Numbered from the stretch's first letter, positions 27,901-35,092 are shown. The stretch is DNA of 64,000 nt from Thalassotalea_F euphylliae (GCF_042682785.1 NZ_JBHUIB010000002.1:62001-126000); one strand, 5' to 3'. Notes: generated by a model not told the origin, from the letters alone. Program-made: numbers and translations.

Positions 27901-28026
27901 CGGAGGAAGCACCGCGATCTTTACACGATCATCATTTGCGTGCGCAACGTTAATCCCTGCTAGAAAGCAAAACGTGAGGTAACAACAAAAACACCAAAAA
28001 CGGAATAATTTTTTCAAATGAACCAT
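21946..28026 (-). CDS. Giant hybrid histidine kinase with fused periplasmic binding protein
   Basis: 2026 residues. Order: signal/anchor (1-30); substrate-binding domain of the sugar/TorT/LuxP type (about 33-330, VKIAVLPPVNDTFWQQAL); membrane helices near 380-400 and 423-445; dCache-like sensor (about 450-730); helix near 737-760; four PAS domains (about 788-910, 920-1040, 1050-1165, 1170-1290); HisKA with His1315 in SHEIRTP; HATPase (N box near 1430, DTGIGM, GTGLGL); receiver 1 with Asp1603; receiver 2 with Asp1745; HPt with His1887 (AHTLKGTSANIG); then about 120 extra residues. All phosphorelay residues are present. The fused binding protein suggests direct sensing of a small ligand. No response regulator is adjacent; output must go through the HPt to a partner elsewhere. 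Confidence 0.93.
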   Translation of the reverse strand: MVHLKKLFRFWCFCCYLTFCFLAGINVAHANDDRVKIAVLPPVNDTFWQQALALGQKAADDLAVEYKVFPAPSSSEHYITLAEEAANWADGVLFHDFSGNGERVLQVLEAQSIPAILINSPISNTSLVPRQKYTSWIGSVLPDDVNAGQVLMQQLLLASDSKTSAHHVLAISGDKTATAGKQRLAGLQNVLSGTPNIASVDIQHANWDPKQAVELFKKSYTQNPEITIVWCASDAMAKAVAQHIQSLDVTYPPVVGGIDWDGKAIDMVTQGDLAVSVGGHLFDVGFATVLMHDYLRGIDFQQQALTYEIPMLAVTQRNTATLSKLKRLNPRNIDFAHLSRAADPDKLAYSLDLNQLLMFEKNEPAIKPNPEVSGLSLTTMQWIVLATVLVVIYFVSSGLFSVVKKTKADPLKYQFTSARNKKVVVATVTLLALVFLTFAFIFLQVFKERTQEQYASSLETTRKAAQLTLNVWANYKLDELNAIAAMPIVVEAAQTLAATQDDAEALINSPAQLALRKYVHDFLPALNLGYFLISPEQISLASKRNSNIGSLNIIAKQHPELLARVFERGESLFIPPVVADIKSVTYTTAFFIAPITDTQNNIIGAITMRVDPNATFSQVLSTGRFGQTGETYAVNNKGFIVSQSRFYTIDEAISNDLLTYKGVIELRVPEAFDTEQPPTRAAKALTKKLNGFDTEGYLDYRGVKVIGNWAWNDKLNVGLVTEVDYKEAFAGYHRIKVVLLSFLAIFIILTIIGVMLVMFIGESANRVLIKAKKSLEQEVNDRTKALSDSELNFRGLFESSRDALVVLADEKFIDCNEAALNIYGVNSKDELIGVSIKDISPEKQPDGSLSQEKAAERIAQAHKDGFVLFEWEHLRFGNQHVPCEIYLQPVDWKGKSALLCTVRDITSKKLAERLNRKNDIRLKLAAEAAGLADWEWTPSLKRLSGSSMLKQLTGVSPGRVDLKQDLYPYIHRKDLAKALSALKAFKEGDNIFCTIDVRLKKPNDSQYRWLKTTLRKAASMTYQLIGVCQDVTAQKEAEFAAEKAAKEREITINTIPGIVYTCRLDEDWTMLFMSEMTEQLLQIPVQKFLSGEVTYASIIHPEDSQKVDEAVYEAVRNKTTYTIEYRISKADGSELWVYESGQATYDKDGTAQALHGTIIDITDRKESEQQFQALIESAPECMLVVNTDREIILANALAEKLFGCNKQELLGQPIEVLIPMQYRAHHADNVASYVKKPSVREMGSGLELKALHSKGFEFPVEISLSPLKVGNEMLICASVRDISERKIAEQQLLEAKEAAEQATQAKSDFLANMSHEIRTPMNAIIGMSHLALQQQLPQKARNYIDKVELSAHSLLGIINDILDFSKIEAGKLDIENIDFNLNEVVDHFSTTLGLKAAQKDIELLIDLPANMPMNLIGDPLRLKQVLLNLGSNSIKFTDKGEITLKLSVERHFDNTLIVKFAVTDTGIGMTEEQQARLFQAFSQADTSTTRKYGGTGLGLTISKNLVELMGGKIQVESEYGKGTTFSFTSKLQLSDKNLDQKLIVPSHLATLNILVVDDNDGAQEIIKSMLEQFGYHATSVGSGKAGLDMIASATTPFDLVYVDWMMPEMDGLEFVQQLSIQQGTDMPKIAMMTAYDIQEMAEKAALKQIHYDASLSKPTNPSHLYESILEAFSSHITKVAPEPLQQQDWSHLAGKRILLVEDNAFNQELAKDLLEGQSIEVTIAEHGQAALDILEPDKFDLILMDCQMPIMDGFTATTKIREMPEYQDLPIVAMTANVMQQDIEKTQAVGMNDHIGKPIEVSTLFSTLTQWLCDGQLMTSPDTSGQASKPLFEMPIIAGIDTQQGLHTVAGNTALYTKLLGRFVEGGNTFEMEFDAGDKETKIRLAHTLKGTSANIGAMQVSQLAAQLEKDTTTIADQAALDSLKDKLVLALDNVCNEIKLYLEANTPHDTGVTKANALSDDDIKVRIKEIIELAEEFDSAAVDKLAELIEQSNGSNFSKTLGKANNKLAVYEFEDAIEVLSELLD

Positions 28027-28192
28027 AAGGTTAGGCAGCAGTTACAATTATTTTTGTTTATAGATTAAATGTACTGAGCAATTGTCATTATCACAAGTGA
28101 ATCACAATAATTTTCCCGACTGCCCGACACCGTGAACCAATTTACTCTCTTTCTACGGTTGGGCTTTGGTTGCGGTTTTCATTTCTTGATCA

Positions 28193-28900
28193 ATGCTGTG
28201 TAGTGGTTCAGAAAGTCTCTCGATTTTGAAAATCTTATCTATACTGATTTTATTAGAAATTCTTATGTTGGTATTAGCCTTGGTAAGCAAAGTTACGTTA
28301 ACACGTCTTGAGCGCCTATGTTTCACCGCTGCGCTATTCATGTTGCTGCTTTTTGTCTTTGGTAAAGCGAAAGCGTATTGGGTAGCAGAGCAGGTTAATG
28401 ACGTTAGCGGTGCTTTGCCCAATATAACGTCAACAACCCATGACCTGTCTAAATCTTATTGGTCTGATATTCGGAAGCAAAAATACGCCCGCCTAGCCTT
28501 GGTAACAGACAAGAAACCTGTAGGTGTTTTAACGATAGAGGGTATCTCTATTAACGTACCTATTTTTGAGGGCGTTAGTGATGAAGAATTGGATCTTGGT
28601 GTTGGGCGTGTACCGGGTACAGGCACATTAAAGGGGCAAGGTAATTTGGTGATTGCAGGTCATCGTGACAGCTTTTTCCGTCATCTAGGTCAACTGTCAC
28701 CAGGACAAACTATCGAAGTGTCGACACTAAAAGGTCAACAAACTGTTTATGAAATAACAGGTCACACGATAACAACACCCGATGATACCGCCATTATGAA
28801 CGATGGGCGTGATGATGAACTGACGTTGGTTACTTGTTATCCATTTTATTTTGTAGGCTCTGCACCGCAGCGCTACATCATTAAAGCCAAACGTATTTAA
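28193..28900 (+). CDS. Sortase (class D-like) of a Gram-negative
   Basis: 235 residues from the ATG at 28193; a start at 28265 (MLVLALVSKVTLTRLERLCF) is as likely, since neither has a good ribosome site and a sortase needs only one N-terminal membrane helix (LCFTAALFMLLLFVFG). The catalytic domain runs from about 100 to 235: GVLTIEGISINVPIFEGVSD, His157 in IAGHRDSFFR, Cys215 in LTLVTCYPFYF, and Arg227 in APQRYII. The full His/Cys/Arg set is present, so it should be an active transpeptidase at the outer face of the inner membrane. Its only visible substrate is the next gene, 22 bases downstream. Confidence 0.9.
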   Translation: MLCSGSESLSILKILSILILLEILMLVLALVSKVTLTRLERLCFTAALFMLLLFVFGKAKAYWVAEQVNDVSGALPNITSTTHDLSKSYWSDIRKQKYARLALVTDKKPVGVLTIEGISINVPIFEGVSDEELDLGVGRVPGTGTLKGQGNLVIAGHRDSFFRHLGQLSPGQTIEVSTLKGQQTVYEITGHTITTPDDTAIMNDGRDDELTLVTCYPFYFVGSAPQRYIIKAKRI

Positions 28901-28922
28901 TAAAACGCAAAAGGGAAAAAGT

Positions 28923-29435
28923 ATGAGAAAGTTAATAAAAATAAGTTCACTACTCTGCGCGGCACTGTTTGCTACATCTGTAACGGCAAAAGAGTGTTCG
29001 GAAATTCTATGGAGCCCAGAGATCACGCAAAAGTATCCAAATATTGGTGCTATGTGTCAGGAAGTGCTGGATGTGAATGGTGAAACCGTTGTTAAAATGA
29101 AAGCGGACGTTATTCGGATGTCAGGCATGAATGATGTGGTATTAGACATGCATTTGGAAGATGGCAGTAAAGATCGCGTTACTGTTGAAGACGTTGAAAA
29201 TATTAAAATTAATGGCGAATACACCTTTGATCAATTGCCACGTGGCTATGAAATTACCATGCACGTTCCCGAAGGTGATAGATTTGCCATTATTGAAATT
29301 ATGAGTGATATTTCTGCAGATAAAATTGCAGCGGCTAGCACGCTGCCTAAAACGGCTACCCAACAAGGCTGGTTGGTTATCTTTGCTGGTGTGTTTTTGA
29401 TACTTGGGTTCGCTTTGAGACGCGTCAATCGATAG
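28923..29435 (+). CDS. Sortase substrate with LPKTA sorting signal
   Basis: 170 residues. Signal peptide 1-22 (MRKLIKISSLLCAALFATSVTA), a mature domain of about 115 residues with two Cys (25 and 45), then LPKTA at 141-145, a hydrophobic helix (GWLVIFAGVFLILGFAL) and a short basic tail (RRVNR). This is the complete LPXTG-type cell-wall sorting signal. The mature part is acidic with beta text (VVLDMHLEDGSKDRVTVEDVENIKI) and not recognised. It is in an operon with the sortase and followed by a terminator. To what the protein is joined in a Gram-negative envelope is unknown. Confidence 0.88.
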   Translation: MRKLIKISSLLCAALFATSVTAKECSEILWSPEITQKYPNIGAMCQEVLDVNGETVVKMKADVIRMSGMNDVVLDMHLEDGSKDRVTVEDVENIKINGEYTFDQLPRGYEITMHVPEGDRFAIIEIMSDISADKIAAASTLPKTATQQGWLVIFAGVFLILGFALRRVNR

Positions 29436-29456
29436 ATATTTTCCATCACTTTTACC

Positions 29457-29478
29457 AAAGGCTCTTCGGAGCCTTTTT
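29457..29478 (+). terminator. Terminator of the sortase operon
   Basis: AAAGGCTC-TTCG-GAGCCTTTTT, with the stable TTCG tetraloop, about 20 bases after the substrate stop. Confidence 0.88.
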
Positions 29479-29649
29479 AAATGAGTTCGACAATTACTCA
29501 CTGGCTTAGCCTTTGAATGAAAACAGCACAAAATGATGGCGTCGTAACCTGTTGACGTATATTAAAAAATCTCTACCCGGTAATAAGAATATTTTGCATA
29601 CCAAAGCCTAATACAATTTGTTCAAACACTGATTGATTTTTATATACGG

Positions 29650-30603
29650 TTATTTGTCATAGAGCGGAATAAAAAAGCTATCGGCTAATAATTTTTGTCC
29701 TTTTTCACTCATTAAAAATGATACAAATTCACTAACAGATTTATCTGCATTTGGCTTAATCACGACATTGAAAGGTCGCTTAAAAGGGTAGGCCGGGTTT
29801 GGCTGACTGTTTTTAATGGGCGGAATACCATTTAATGACAAAAGCTTTGCTTTACTGTTCTGCATTGATTGTTTGAATACGTGGTATGCACCCAAGGATT
29901 CATAGGCTATCGCATCTTCGATACGTGAAATATTTGCGAATGCTTGGTTTATTTGATCATAGGCTTTCGCTTTGGCTTGTCCGTATAACTGATTTTGACC
30001 TTTCTGCTTAAAAACCAACATATTGGTCGCTAAAGGTGCCGGCATGCTGTCGAGGCCGAAATAACTCAAAAACACATCATGTGTGCCATGATGTTTTCCT
30101 TTACTCAGCAAAGTTAGGCTACCATTGTCGACGGTTGCTACCTTACCAGTATACAGCGCAATTATCTCTTGCTCATCGATATTGGCTAAAGTGTTAGCTG
30201 TATTCGTCATAAACACAATGGCATCCTGAGCAATGGTGATTTGTGCAAGGTTTGGCCAGCGAGCTTGCTCTTCATCGGTAAGGTAACGTGAAATAATACC
30301 GATATCAGATACGTCTTCGCCAATAGACACTACACCTTTCTCAGACCCAATAGGACGAATCAAAATATTGATGCCAGTTTGTTTATAAAACGGCTCCTTG
30401 ATGACTTCGACCAGCTTTGAAACGGATGTTGAACCGACCACAAAAAGCGGGTCTTCATCGTCAACATATCGCCCAACACTTTGCGTAGAGAACAATAGAG
30501 TGACTAATAGCATACAAAACGCGAGAGTATACGCGTGATAACTGGTTTTTCCGGTTTGAAACTTATCGAGCCAGAACTGACAGCGAAGTGTCGTTACCAT
30601 CAT
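29650..30603 (-). CDS. PstS-like periplasmic substrate-binding protein
   Basis: 317 residues. A membrane/signal segment lies near residues 25-45 (AYTLAFCMLLVTLLFSTQSV), so the true start may be internal. The body has the phosphate-binding-protein form: FVVGSTSVSKLVEVIKEPFYKQTGINI, DIGIISRYLTDEE, ITIAQDAIVFMTN, QEIIALYTGK, then the C-terminal FKRPFNVVIKP and FLMSEKGQKLLADSFFIPL. No Pst permease genes are near; it follows the TPR-GGDEF gene by 76 bases on the same strand. It may be a sensor subunit rather than a transporter part (inference). Confidence 0.8.
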   Translation of the reverse strand: MMVTTLRCQFWLDKFQTGKTSYHAYTLAFCMLLVTLLFSTQSVGRYVDDEDPLFVVGSTSVSKLVEVIKEPFYKQTGINILIRPIGSEKGVVSIGEDVSDIGIISRYLTDEEQARWPNLAQITIAQDAIVFMTNTANTLANIDEQEIIALYTGKVATVDNGSLTLLSKGKHHGTHDVFLSYFGLDSMPAPLATNMLVFKQKGQNQLYGQAKAKAYDQINQAFANISRIEDAIAYESLGAYHVFKQSMQNSKAKLLSLNGIPPIKNSQPNPAYPFKRPFNVVIKPNADKSVSEFVSFLMSEKGQKLLADSFFIPLYDK

Positions 30604-30679
30604 AAGACCTTAAATGAGGTGCATATATAAGGGTAACTATAGCTAACTTTTCACTTTTTATATGATCAGTGATATCGAG

Positions 30680-32503
30680 TTAAGCGATTGCTTCTTCGGG
30701 TTTTTGATGAATAGTGACACGACGACGACCATTCTGTTTAGACAAGTACATAGCTTCATCCGTTTGACGAACAATATCATCAAGAATATAGCCAGAAATG
30801 GCGGTGGTACTGATACCAAAACTGGCACTAACACCAAACCTATTGCCAGTTGGGCGTGTATCTATTGCTGCCAGTCGTTTACCGCACTCTTCAGTAACGT
30901 AAAGCGCTGCTTGCGTATCACAGTTAGGGAGTAAAATGATAAATTCCTCCCCACCTAAACGGGCAAAAATGTCCTGATCTCGAATAACGGTTTTAACCGC
31001 GTCAGCGACCGCTCTTAGTACCCAATCTCCCGCAGCGTGACCATATTTATCATTAATTTCTTTGAACTTATCTAAATCAAATACGATACATGTATCTGTT
31101 CTGTTAGTTCGCTCGGCTGATGCAAGCATTTCTTCAGCTAGCATCATAAAATGTCCGCGGTTATAGGTTTGTGTAAGGTAATCTGTTGACGCCAGTACTT
31201 TCAAACGCCGTTGTGATAACCAAGAGCGTACGCCAAAAAAGGCTAATAACGCCATAATTATCAGCATCAACAAGCCGATTAATCGACTATTTTCCGTTTC
31301 TGATAACGCTAATTCATTCTCAGCTTGCAATAGGGCATTTCGGTTACTTAGCAGTTGGTTTTGATTGTTTAACAACGCTATGTTTTTCTCCTGTTGTTCC
31401 GCTTGATGCTGAGCCAGTTGAAATGCCATTGCTTTGGCTGATAAATCGTCTAAGTAACGTCTATCCGCTTCGGCATACTGCTCGTGATATTCAAGTGCCT
31501 TATCAACATTGCCTCCCAATTTTTCAATTTTATAGAGCAACAGGTAAGTTTGTACCATTGGAAGTGTACTAGATATATGGTTGCCAACTTCTAATGCTTT
31601 TTGCGCATATTCATAAGCTTTATCTGTGTTTTGCTTTAGCCAATAAGCCTGAGCCATTGCACTATATACTTCTGCAATTAAATTCGAATATTTAGTGTTT
31701 CTTAACTCGGGTAGATACGGAAGAAGCATATTTAACGCATCGTTTGGAGATTCCATATCATTGTATAGGCGTGCAATTAATGTTCTTAGAAAGCCGGACC
31801 AAATGAATTGTTGATTGTTCTCACACGTCTCCAAAGCATTTTGAACTGAATAATCGTGAGGGGAAATAACCCCTAGTTTTAATGATGCTTCCGCAAAAAG
31901 CCTTTCTGATACACAAAGATTCTTCTTGTTTAAATCGAGTTGCTTTGCTTGTTTGACATAACTCAACGTGATTTTGTGTTCATTCAATCGATTATAAAAC
32001 ATGGCAGCGACAACTAGCGCGTCTTGTTTCGCAATGTCATCTGTCAGTTGAGGTAAAAGCAAGAGTAGCTGTTCAAGATGTTTAAAGCCTAATCCCCAAT
32101 CTCTATTTATCAGGGCTACATTCATATTTAATTGAATAGTCTTTCTTTTCGTATTTATATTTAATGAGTTATCTTTGAGTAACTTTTTTGTTATTTTCAG
32201 GCCAGAAGAAAAATTACCTTCAAACATCAGTTGAGAGGCTGAAAGCAGGAGGAAGTAATCATTTTGAGCTTTAGTTAAAGAACCCTGAGACGATTCAAGT
32301 TCATTTAGTAAAAGGCGAGCATTCGAAGGCTGTATAAGCCTTATCTCATCAATGTACGTTAATCGTTCTTCTATTGGTAGTTCTCTAATTTTTTGTAACT
32401 CTAACTTTGAAGCTAATGCAAGGTTTTGTAGAGCAATAAAAACAAAGAATATCCGTAATAATGGAAATTTTAAAAACACTGAATTTATTGCATCTACATT
32501 CAT
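30680..32503 (-). CDS. TPR-containing diguanylate cyclase in the borosin operon
   Basis: 607 residues: N-terminal signal/anchor (PLLRIFFVFIALQNLALA), periplasmic helical/TPR region to about 350, coiled coil (about 355-400), membrane helix (LIGLLMLIIMALLAFFGV, about 405-425) and GGDEF domain. FDLDKFKEINDKYGHAAGDW, GGEEF (517-521) and the I-site RDQD are complete. It should make c-di-GMP. It starts 15 bases after the stop of the borosin-type precursor gene, with an AAGG ribosome site inside that gap, so co-transcription is likely. Whether its signalling has anything to do with the peptide is open. Confidence 0.9.
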   Translation of the reverse strand: MNVDAINSVFLKFPLLRIFFVFIALQNLALASKLELQKIRELPIEERLTYIDEIRLIQPSNARLLLNELESSQGSLTKAQNDYFLLLSASQLMFEGNFSSGLKITKKLLKDNSLNINTKRKTIQLNMNVALINRDWGLGFKHLEQLLLLLPQLTDDIAKQDALVVAAMFYNRLNEHKITLSYVKQAKQLDLNKKNLCVSERLFAEASLKLGVISPHDYSVQNALETCENNQQFIWSGFLRTLIARLYNDMESPNDALNMLLPYLPELRNTKYSNLIAEVYSAMAQAYWLKQNTDKAYEYAQKALEVGNHISSTLPMVQTYLLLYKIEKLGGNVDKALEYHEQYAEADRRYLDDLSAKAMAFQLAQHQAEQQEKNIALLNNQNQLLSNRNALLQAENELALSETENSRLIGLLMLIIMALLAFFGVRSWLSQRRLKVLASTDYLTQTYNRGHFMMLAEEMLASAERTNRTDTCIVFDLDKFKEINDKYGHAAGDWVLRAVADAVKTVIRDQDIFARLGGEEFIILLPNCDTQAALYVTEECGKRLAAIDTRPTGNRFGVSASFGISTTAISGYILDDIVRQTDEAMYLSKQNGRRRVTIHQKPEEAIA

Positions 32504-32518
32504 AATTAACAGGCCTTA

Positions 32519-32749
32519 CTAGCCATTGATCGCCAACGATATTTTCTTTTTCTTGTCGTCATCTTCATCAGGTTCATGGATACCGCAAAATACCTGCGCT
32601 CTAACATTTAGTGCCGCTTCAAGAGCATGTTTGTCTTTGTTCAAAAGCGCTAGGGTCACATCTTCTGATAACTGTGCTTGTTTAATTTCATTGTCAGAGA
32701 CTGACGTACCGTTACCCAACTTTTCTAATAGTTCTAATGCTTTAGACAT
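32519..32749 (-). CDS. Borosin-type RiPP precursor peptide
   Basis: 76 residues with AGGAA ahead of the ATG. The N-terminal 50 residues are helical (KALELLEKLGN; LSEDVTLALLNKDKHALEAAL) and resemble the borosin binding domain of split borosin precursors such as SonA of Shewanella, where LTDEQINAVMTGDMEKLKTL sits at the same place (from memory). An acidic-basic hinge (HEPDEDDDKKKK) is followed by the short hydrophobic tail ISLAING, the probable core for backbone N-methylation. It sits 41 bases after the cognate methyltransferase gene. That it is the substrate is inference from position, size and resemblance. Confidence 0.75.
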   Translation of the reverse strand: MSKALELLEKLGNGTSVSDNEIKQAQLSEDVTLALLNKDKHALEAALNVRAQVFCGIHEPDEDDDKKKKISLAING

Positions 32750-32790
32750 ATTTTTTTCCTTTTTTGTTATGGTGGTTATTAACCTTGATA

Positions 32791-33597
32791 CTACTTAACC
32801 AACCTAAAAGGGTTGGGTTGTTTGGTATCAAGTAAGGTTAATTCATGTAGTATCTCGTCATTAGGTTCCAGTGCCGTTGCTGGTGGAATAACCAATGTTG
32901 TCTGTTGTGATACTTCTACACTGATTAAATCTTTTAGTAATACTCGCTCTTCGCGAACTTTCTCGATTGGAAGCACTGCCGCTTCATATATAATTACTTC
33001 ATGGTTTAGTGGGTAATATTGGCTTAACAGGTTTACGAGCACTTGACGGTAGCGGCTATCTGTCGTGTATTTTTCCAATGACTGATCACCCGCCATACCG
33101 ACTTGCCACAGAACAAGAAGGGCGGCAGTATCAATATTGCGTTTAAAAAACATAAATTGACTAGTTTCATAGTGTTGACAACCTGTTTTACCAGGGTCAA
33201 TACCTAGGTCGGCAAAAAGGGTATCCTCAGCTGAAATACCCGCTTCCATATGTGCAGAGTAGCCTAACTCTCTAGCCATACTTATAGTATTATGGGGTAC
33301 TTGCGCAAAAACTCCTGGGTGTCCATAAAATACGCCGACAACTTTTTTACCGGCTTGCACTTCGTCCAGCATGGCCTGCTGCATTTCATGATAAGAATTA
33401 CGGCGCGATTTGCCTTCAGCATAATACGGTTGAAGACTTCGGACATCGTGGTGCATTGCCTCAACCCACTGTTCAACAACGCCACTTGATACTAGCGAGA
33501 AGATCACATCAGCTTGTTCAATATGCGTTTTTGCTATTGGTGTGATATGTGCGCCTAGGGTCATTCCTATACCGACGCAAACAAGACTTCCTGCCAT
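32791..33597 (-). CDS. Borosin alpha-N-methyltransferase (split type)
   Basis: 268 residues of the tetrapyrrole-methylase (SAM/TP) fold. The text matches the catalytic part of fungal OphMA and bacterial SonM: VVGVFYGHPGVF, GISAEDTLFADLGIDP, LLVLWQVGMAGD. Residues Arg65, Tyr69 and Tyr91 sit where OphMA has its catalytic Arg72, Tyr76 and Tyr98. Borosin enzymes methylate backbone amides of a peptide; in the split form the precursor is a separate gene, here the 76-aa gene downstream. It lacks the C-terminal fused precursor of the fungal type. A 6-bp inverted repeat AGGATA/TATCCT (33619-33638) lies just upstream. Confidence 0.88.
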   Translation of the reverse strand: MAGSLVCVGIGMTLGAHITPIAKTHIEQADVIFSLVSSGVVEQWVEAMHHDVRSLQPYYAEGKSRRNSYHEMQQAMLDEVQAGKKVVGVFYGHPGVFAQVPHNTISMARELGYSAHMEAGISAEDTLFADLGIDPGKTGCQHYETSQFMFFKRNIDTAALLVLWQVGMAGDQSLEKYTTDSRYRQVLVNLLSQYYPLNHEVIIYEAAVLPIEKVREERVLLKDLISVEVSQQTTLVIPPATALEPNDEILHELTLLDTKQPNPFRLVK

Positions 33598-33697
33598 CTC
33601 ACTTTATTATTTTTAGTTAGGATAAGTTTTTATATCCTAGTCGAGTAAAAATTTCACCATTAATCGGCTGTAATTTTTACCTTTATTACCTGTCTGC

Positions 33698-34315
33698 TCA
33701 ATAAATGTGCGCATATGGCGATTGAGCAAATGCCTCTTTTGTGACGAAACGGTATTCTTTGTTACGCTCACATGGAATAAAACAACGCTGCTGGCTAAAG
33801 CCTAATTTTCTTATTAGCCGAGCTATTGGTATATTGCCGCTGTCAAAGGTTGTATAAATTTGTTTTACGTTCAGGTAGTTGAAGGCAAAATTGAGAAGAG
33901 CTGCGCGCGCCTCTGTCGGTATTTGTTTCCCCTGCGCAGAACGATTTAGCATTATGCCTATTTCAGGTTCATTTTTTCCTGTGTGTATGCGTGTTCCATT
34001 GTCGATATGTTTTAACGGAATTTGGCACCAATTTAGCGCTTGTATGCCCAATGCTTGATGGGTTTCTTTGAGCTCAATAATCCAGAATAAATAATAAGGT
34101 TGTCGAGACACAATGCTCTTTCTCATTGCGCTAACGACTTTTTCGAAACTTTTTTTGGCTTGTTCTGCTGTTTTTACAGGCCCAATATTTCGCATTATTC
34201 GCTCACAAGTATAAAGACTAACATATAAGCTTTCATCTTCTTCACTGATAGGGCGTATGCGAAGACGTTCGGTTTCAAAGGTATAGTCTTCAACAGTTGA
34301 TAAGTTAACGGCCAT
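33698..34315 (-). CDS. RimJ/RimL-type GNAT acetyltransferase
   Basis: 205 residues. FETERLRIRPISEEDESLYVSLY is the usual RimL-type start; EIGIMLNRSAQGKQIPTEARAALLNFAF holds the acetyl-CoA loop (QGKQIPTEA), and GNIPIARLIRKLGFSQQ the family C-terminal motif. These enzymes acetylate N-termini or side chains of proteins and small molecules. It lies 100 bases upstream of the borosin methyltransferase on the same strand and could belong to that locus (tailoring or self-protection), but an unrelated role is equally possible. Confidence 0.87.
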   Translation of the reverse strand: MAVNLSTVEDYTFETERLRIRPISEEDESLYVSLYTCERIMRNIGPVKTAEQAKKSFEKVVSAMRKSIVSRQPYYLFWIIELKETHQALGIQALNWCQIPLKHIDNGTRIHTGKNEPEIGIMLNRSAQGKQIPTEARAALLNFAFNYLNVKQIYTTFDSGNIPIARLIRKLGFSQQRCFIPCERNKEYRFVTKEAFAQSPYAHIY

Positions 34316-34434
34316 AAAGGAGTAGCTGCGCTAGAGTGTCCAAATACTAGCGGTAGTATAAAAAAGCAGATTGGGAAATAAAGACTTTTCTGTATTCTGT
34401 ATCTATATGAAGAAAATTTTCAAACGCCAAAAAT

Positions 34435-34560
34435 AGGTTCGGCCTCACAACAAGATTGCTGTGAGGCCGATATTTCATGAAACAAGGAAGTTTTGCATAG
34501 CACTTAACAACGGGCTTCATCATTAAGTAACACTAAGTGTAGACCTTAAATGAAGACTTG
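34435..34560 (-). ncRNA. Small-RNA candidate E (last unit of the array)
   Basis: Minus-strand unit ending in a 10-bp stem CGGCCTCACA/TGTGAGGCCG (34440-34469) followed by CCTATTTTT. Its 5' part folds as CTTCAT...ATGAAG. The linker carries GTTTCATGA, shared with unit B. The T tract is weaker than in the other units. Confidence 0.5.
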
Positions 34561-34615
34561 GCTGAAATATTTTTTGTCTTTTTTGTAAGTGCTTCTATTC
34601 ACATAAAAATTAGGC

Positions 34616-34702
34616 AAAAAAAAGCTCAGCAAAAGGTGCTGAGCTAAATAAGGGAGAGTATAACAAAGTTACTTCACAAGCTGTTCTTGAAAAGTGATGA
34701 CA
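34616..34702 (-). ncRNA. Small-RNA candidate A1
   Basis: Minus-strand unit of about 87 nt: TACACT (-10-like, complement of 34702-34707), 5' hairpin CTTTTCAAG/CTTGTGAAG (34672-34694), a single-stranded linker with TCTCCCTTA, then the terminator GCTCAGCA/TGCTGAGC (34624-34644) and eight T. About 135 bp, from the hairpin through the upstream region, is repeated nearly identically at 35006. Confidence 0.65.
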
Positions 34703-34801
34703 GTGTATGACAAGGCAATGTTTTTTACTGTTGGACTAGTGTTTAAAAGTGTAATGAATGGCTGCTTTTAATAAAAAAACAAACTGCAGTAAAATTATCC
34801 C

Positions 34802-34893
34802 AAAAAAAAGCCCAACCGAGGAGGTTGGGCGAATGTCATGAAACTTGGAAAACAAAATGACTTTACAAGCTGCTACTTGAAAAGTTGAGACTA
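34802..34893 (-). ncRNA. Small-RNA candidate B
   Basis: Minus-strand unit: TACAAT (complement of 34893-34898), 5' hairpin CTTTTCAAG/CTTGTAAAG (34861-34884), linker with GTTTCATGA, terminator GCCCAACC/GGTTGGGC (34810-34830) and eight T. Compared with A1 the hairpin has a G-to-A change that turns a T-G pair into T-A, so pairing is kept. Confidence 0.6.
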
Positions 34894-35005
34894 TTGTATG
34901 CGTTGTTTGTCGGTATTTCTGTATAAAAGCTGTGTGTTTTTTGTTCTAAGTTGTAACAGCTATTTATATCCTTTCATTTAAATGGCTGCTGAGGAGTTTA
35001 GGCAA

Positions 35006-35092
35006 TAAAAAAAGCTCAGCAAAAGGTGCTGAGCTAAATAAGGGAGAGTATAACAAAGTCACTTCACAAGCTGTTCTTGAAAAGTGATGACA
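35006..35092 (-). ncRNA. Small-RNA candidate A2 (near-identical copy of A1)
   Basis: Same elements as A1: TACACT (complement of 35092-35097), hairpin at 35062-35084, TCTCCCTTA linker, terminator stem at 35014-35034 with seven T. Only scattered substitutions against A1 across about 135 bp. Confidence 0.65.

Noticed and set aside
29142..29531. 129-codon minus-strand ORF over the LPKTA protein
   Set aside because: Shadow frame; the plus-strand gene has a signal peptide, sorting signal, ribosome site and terminator.
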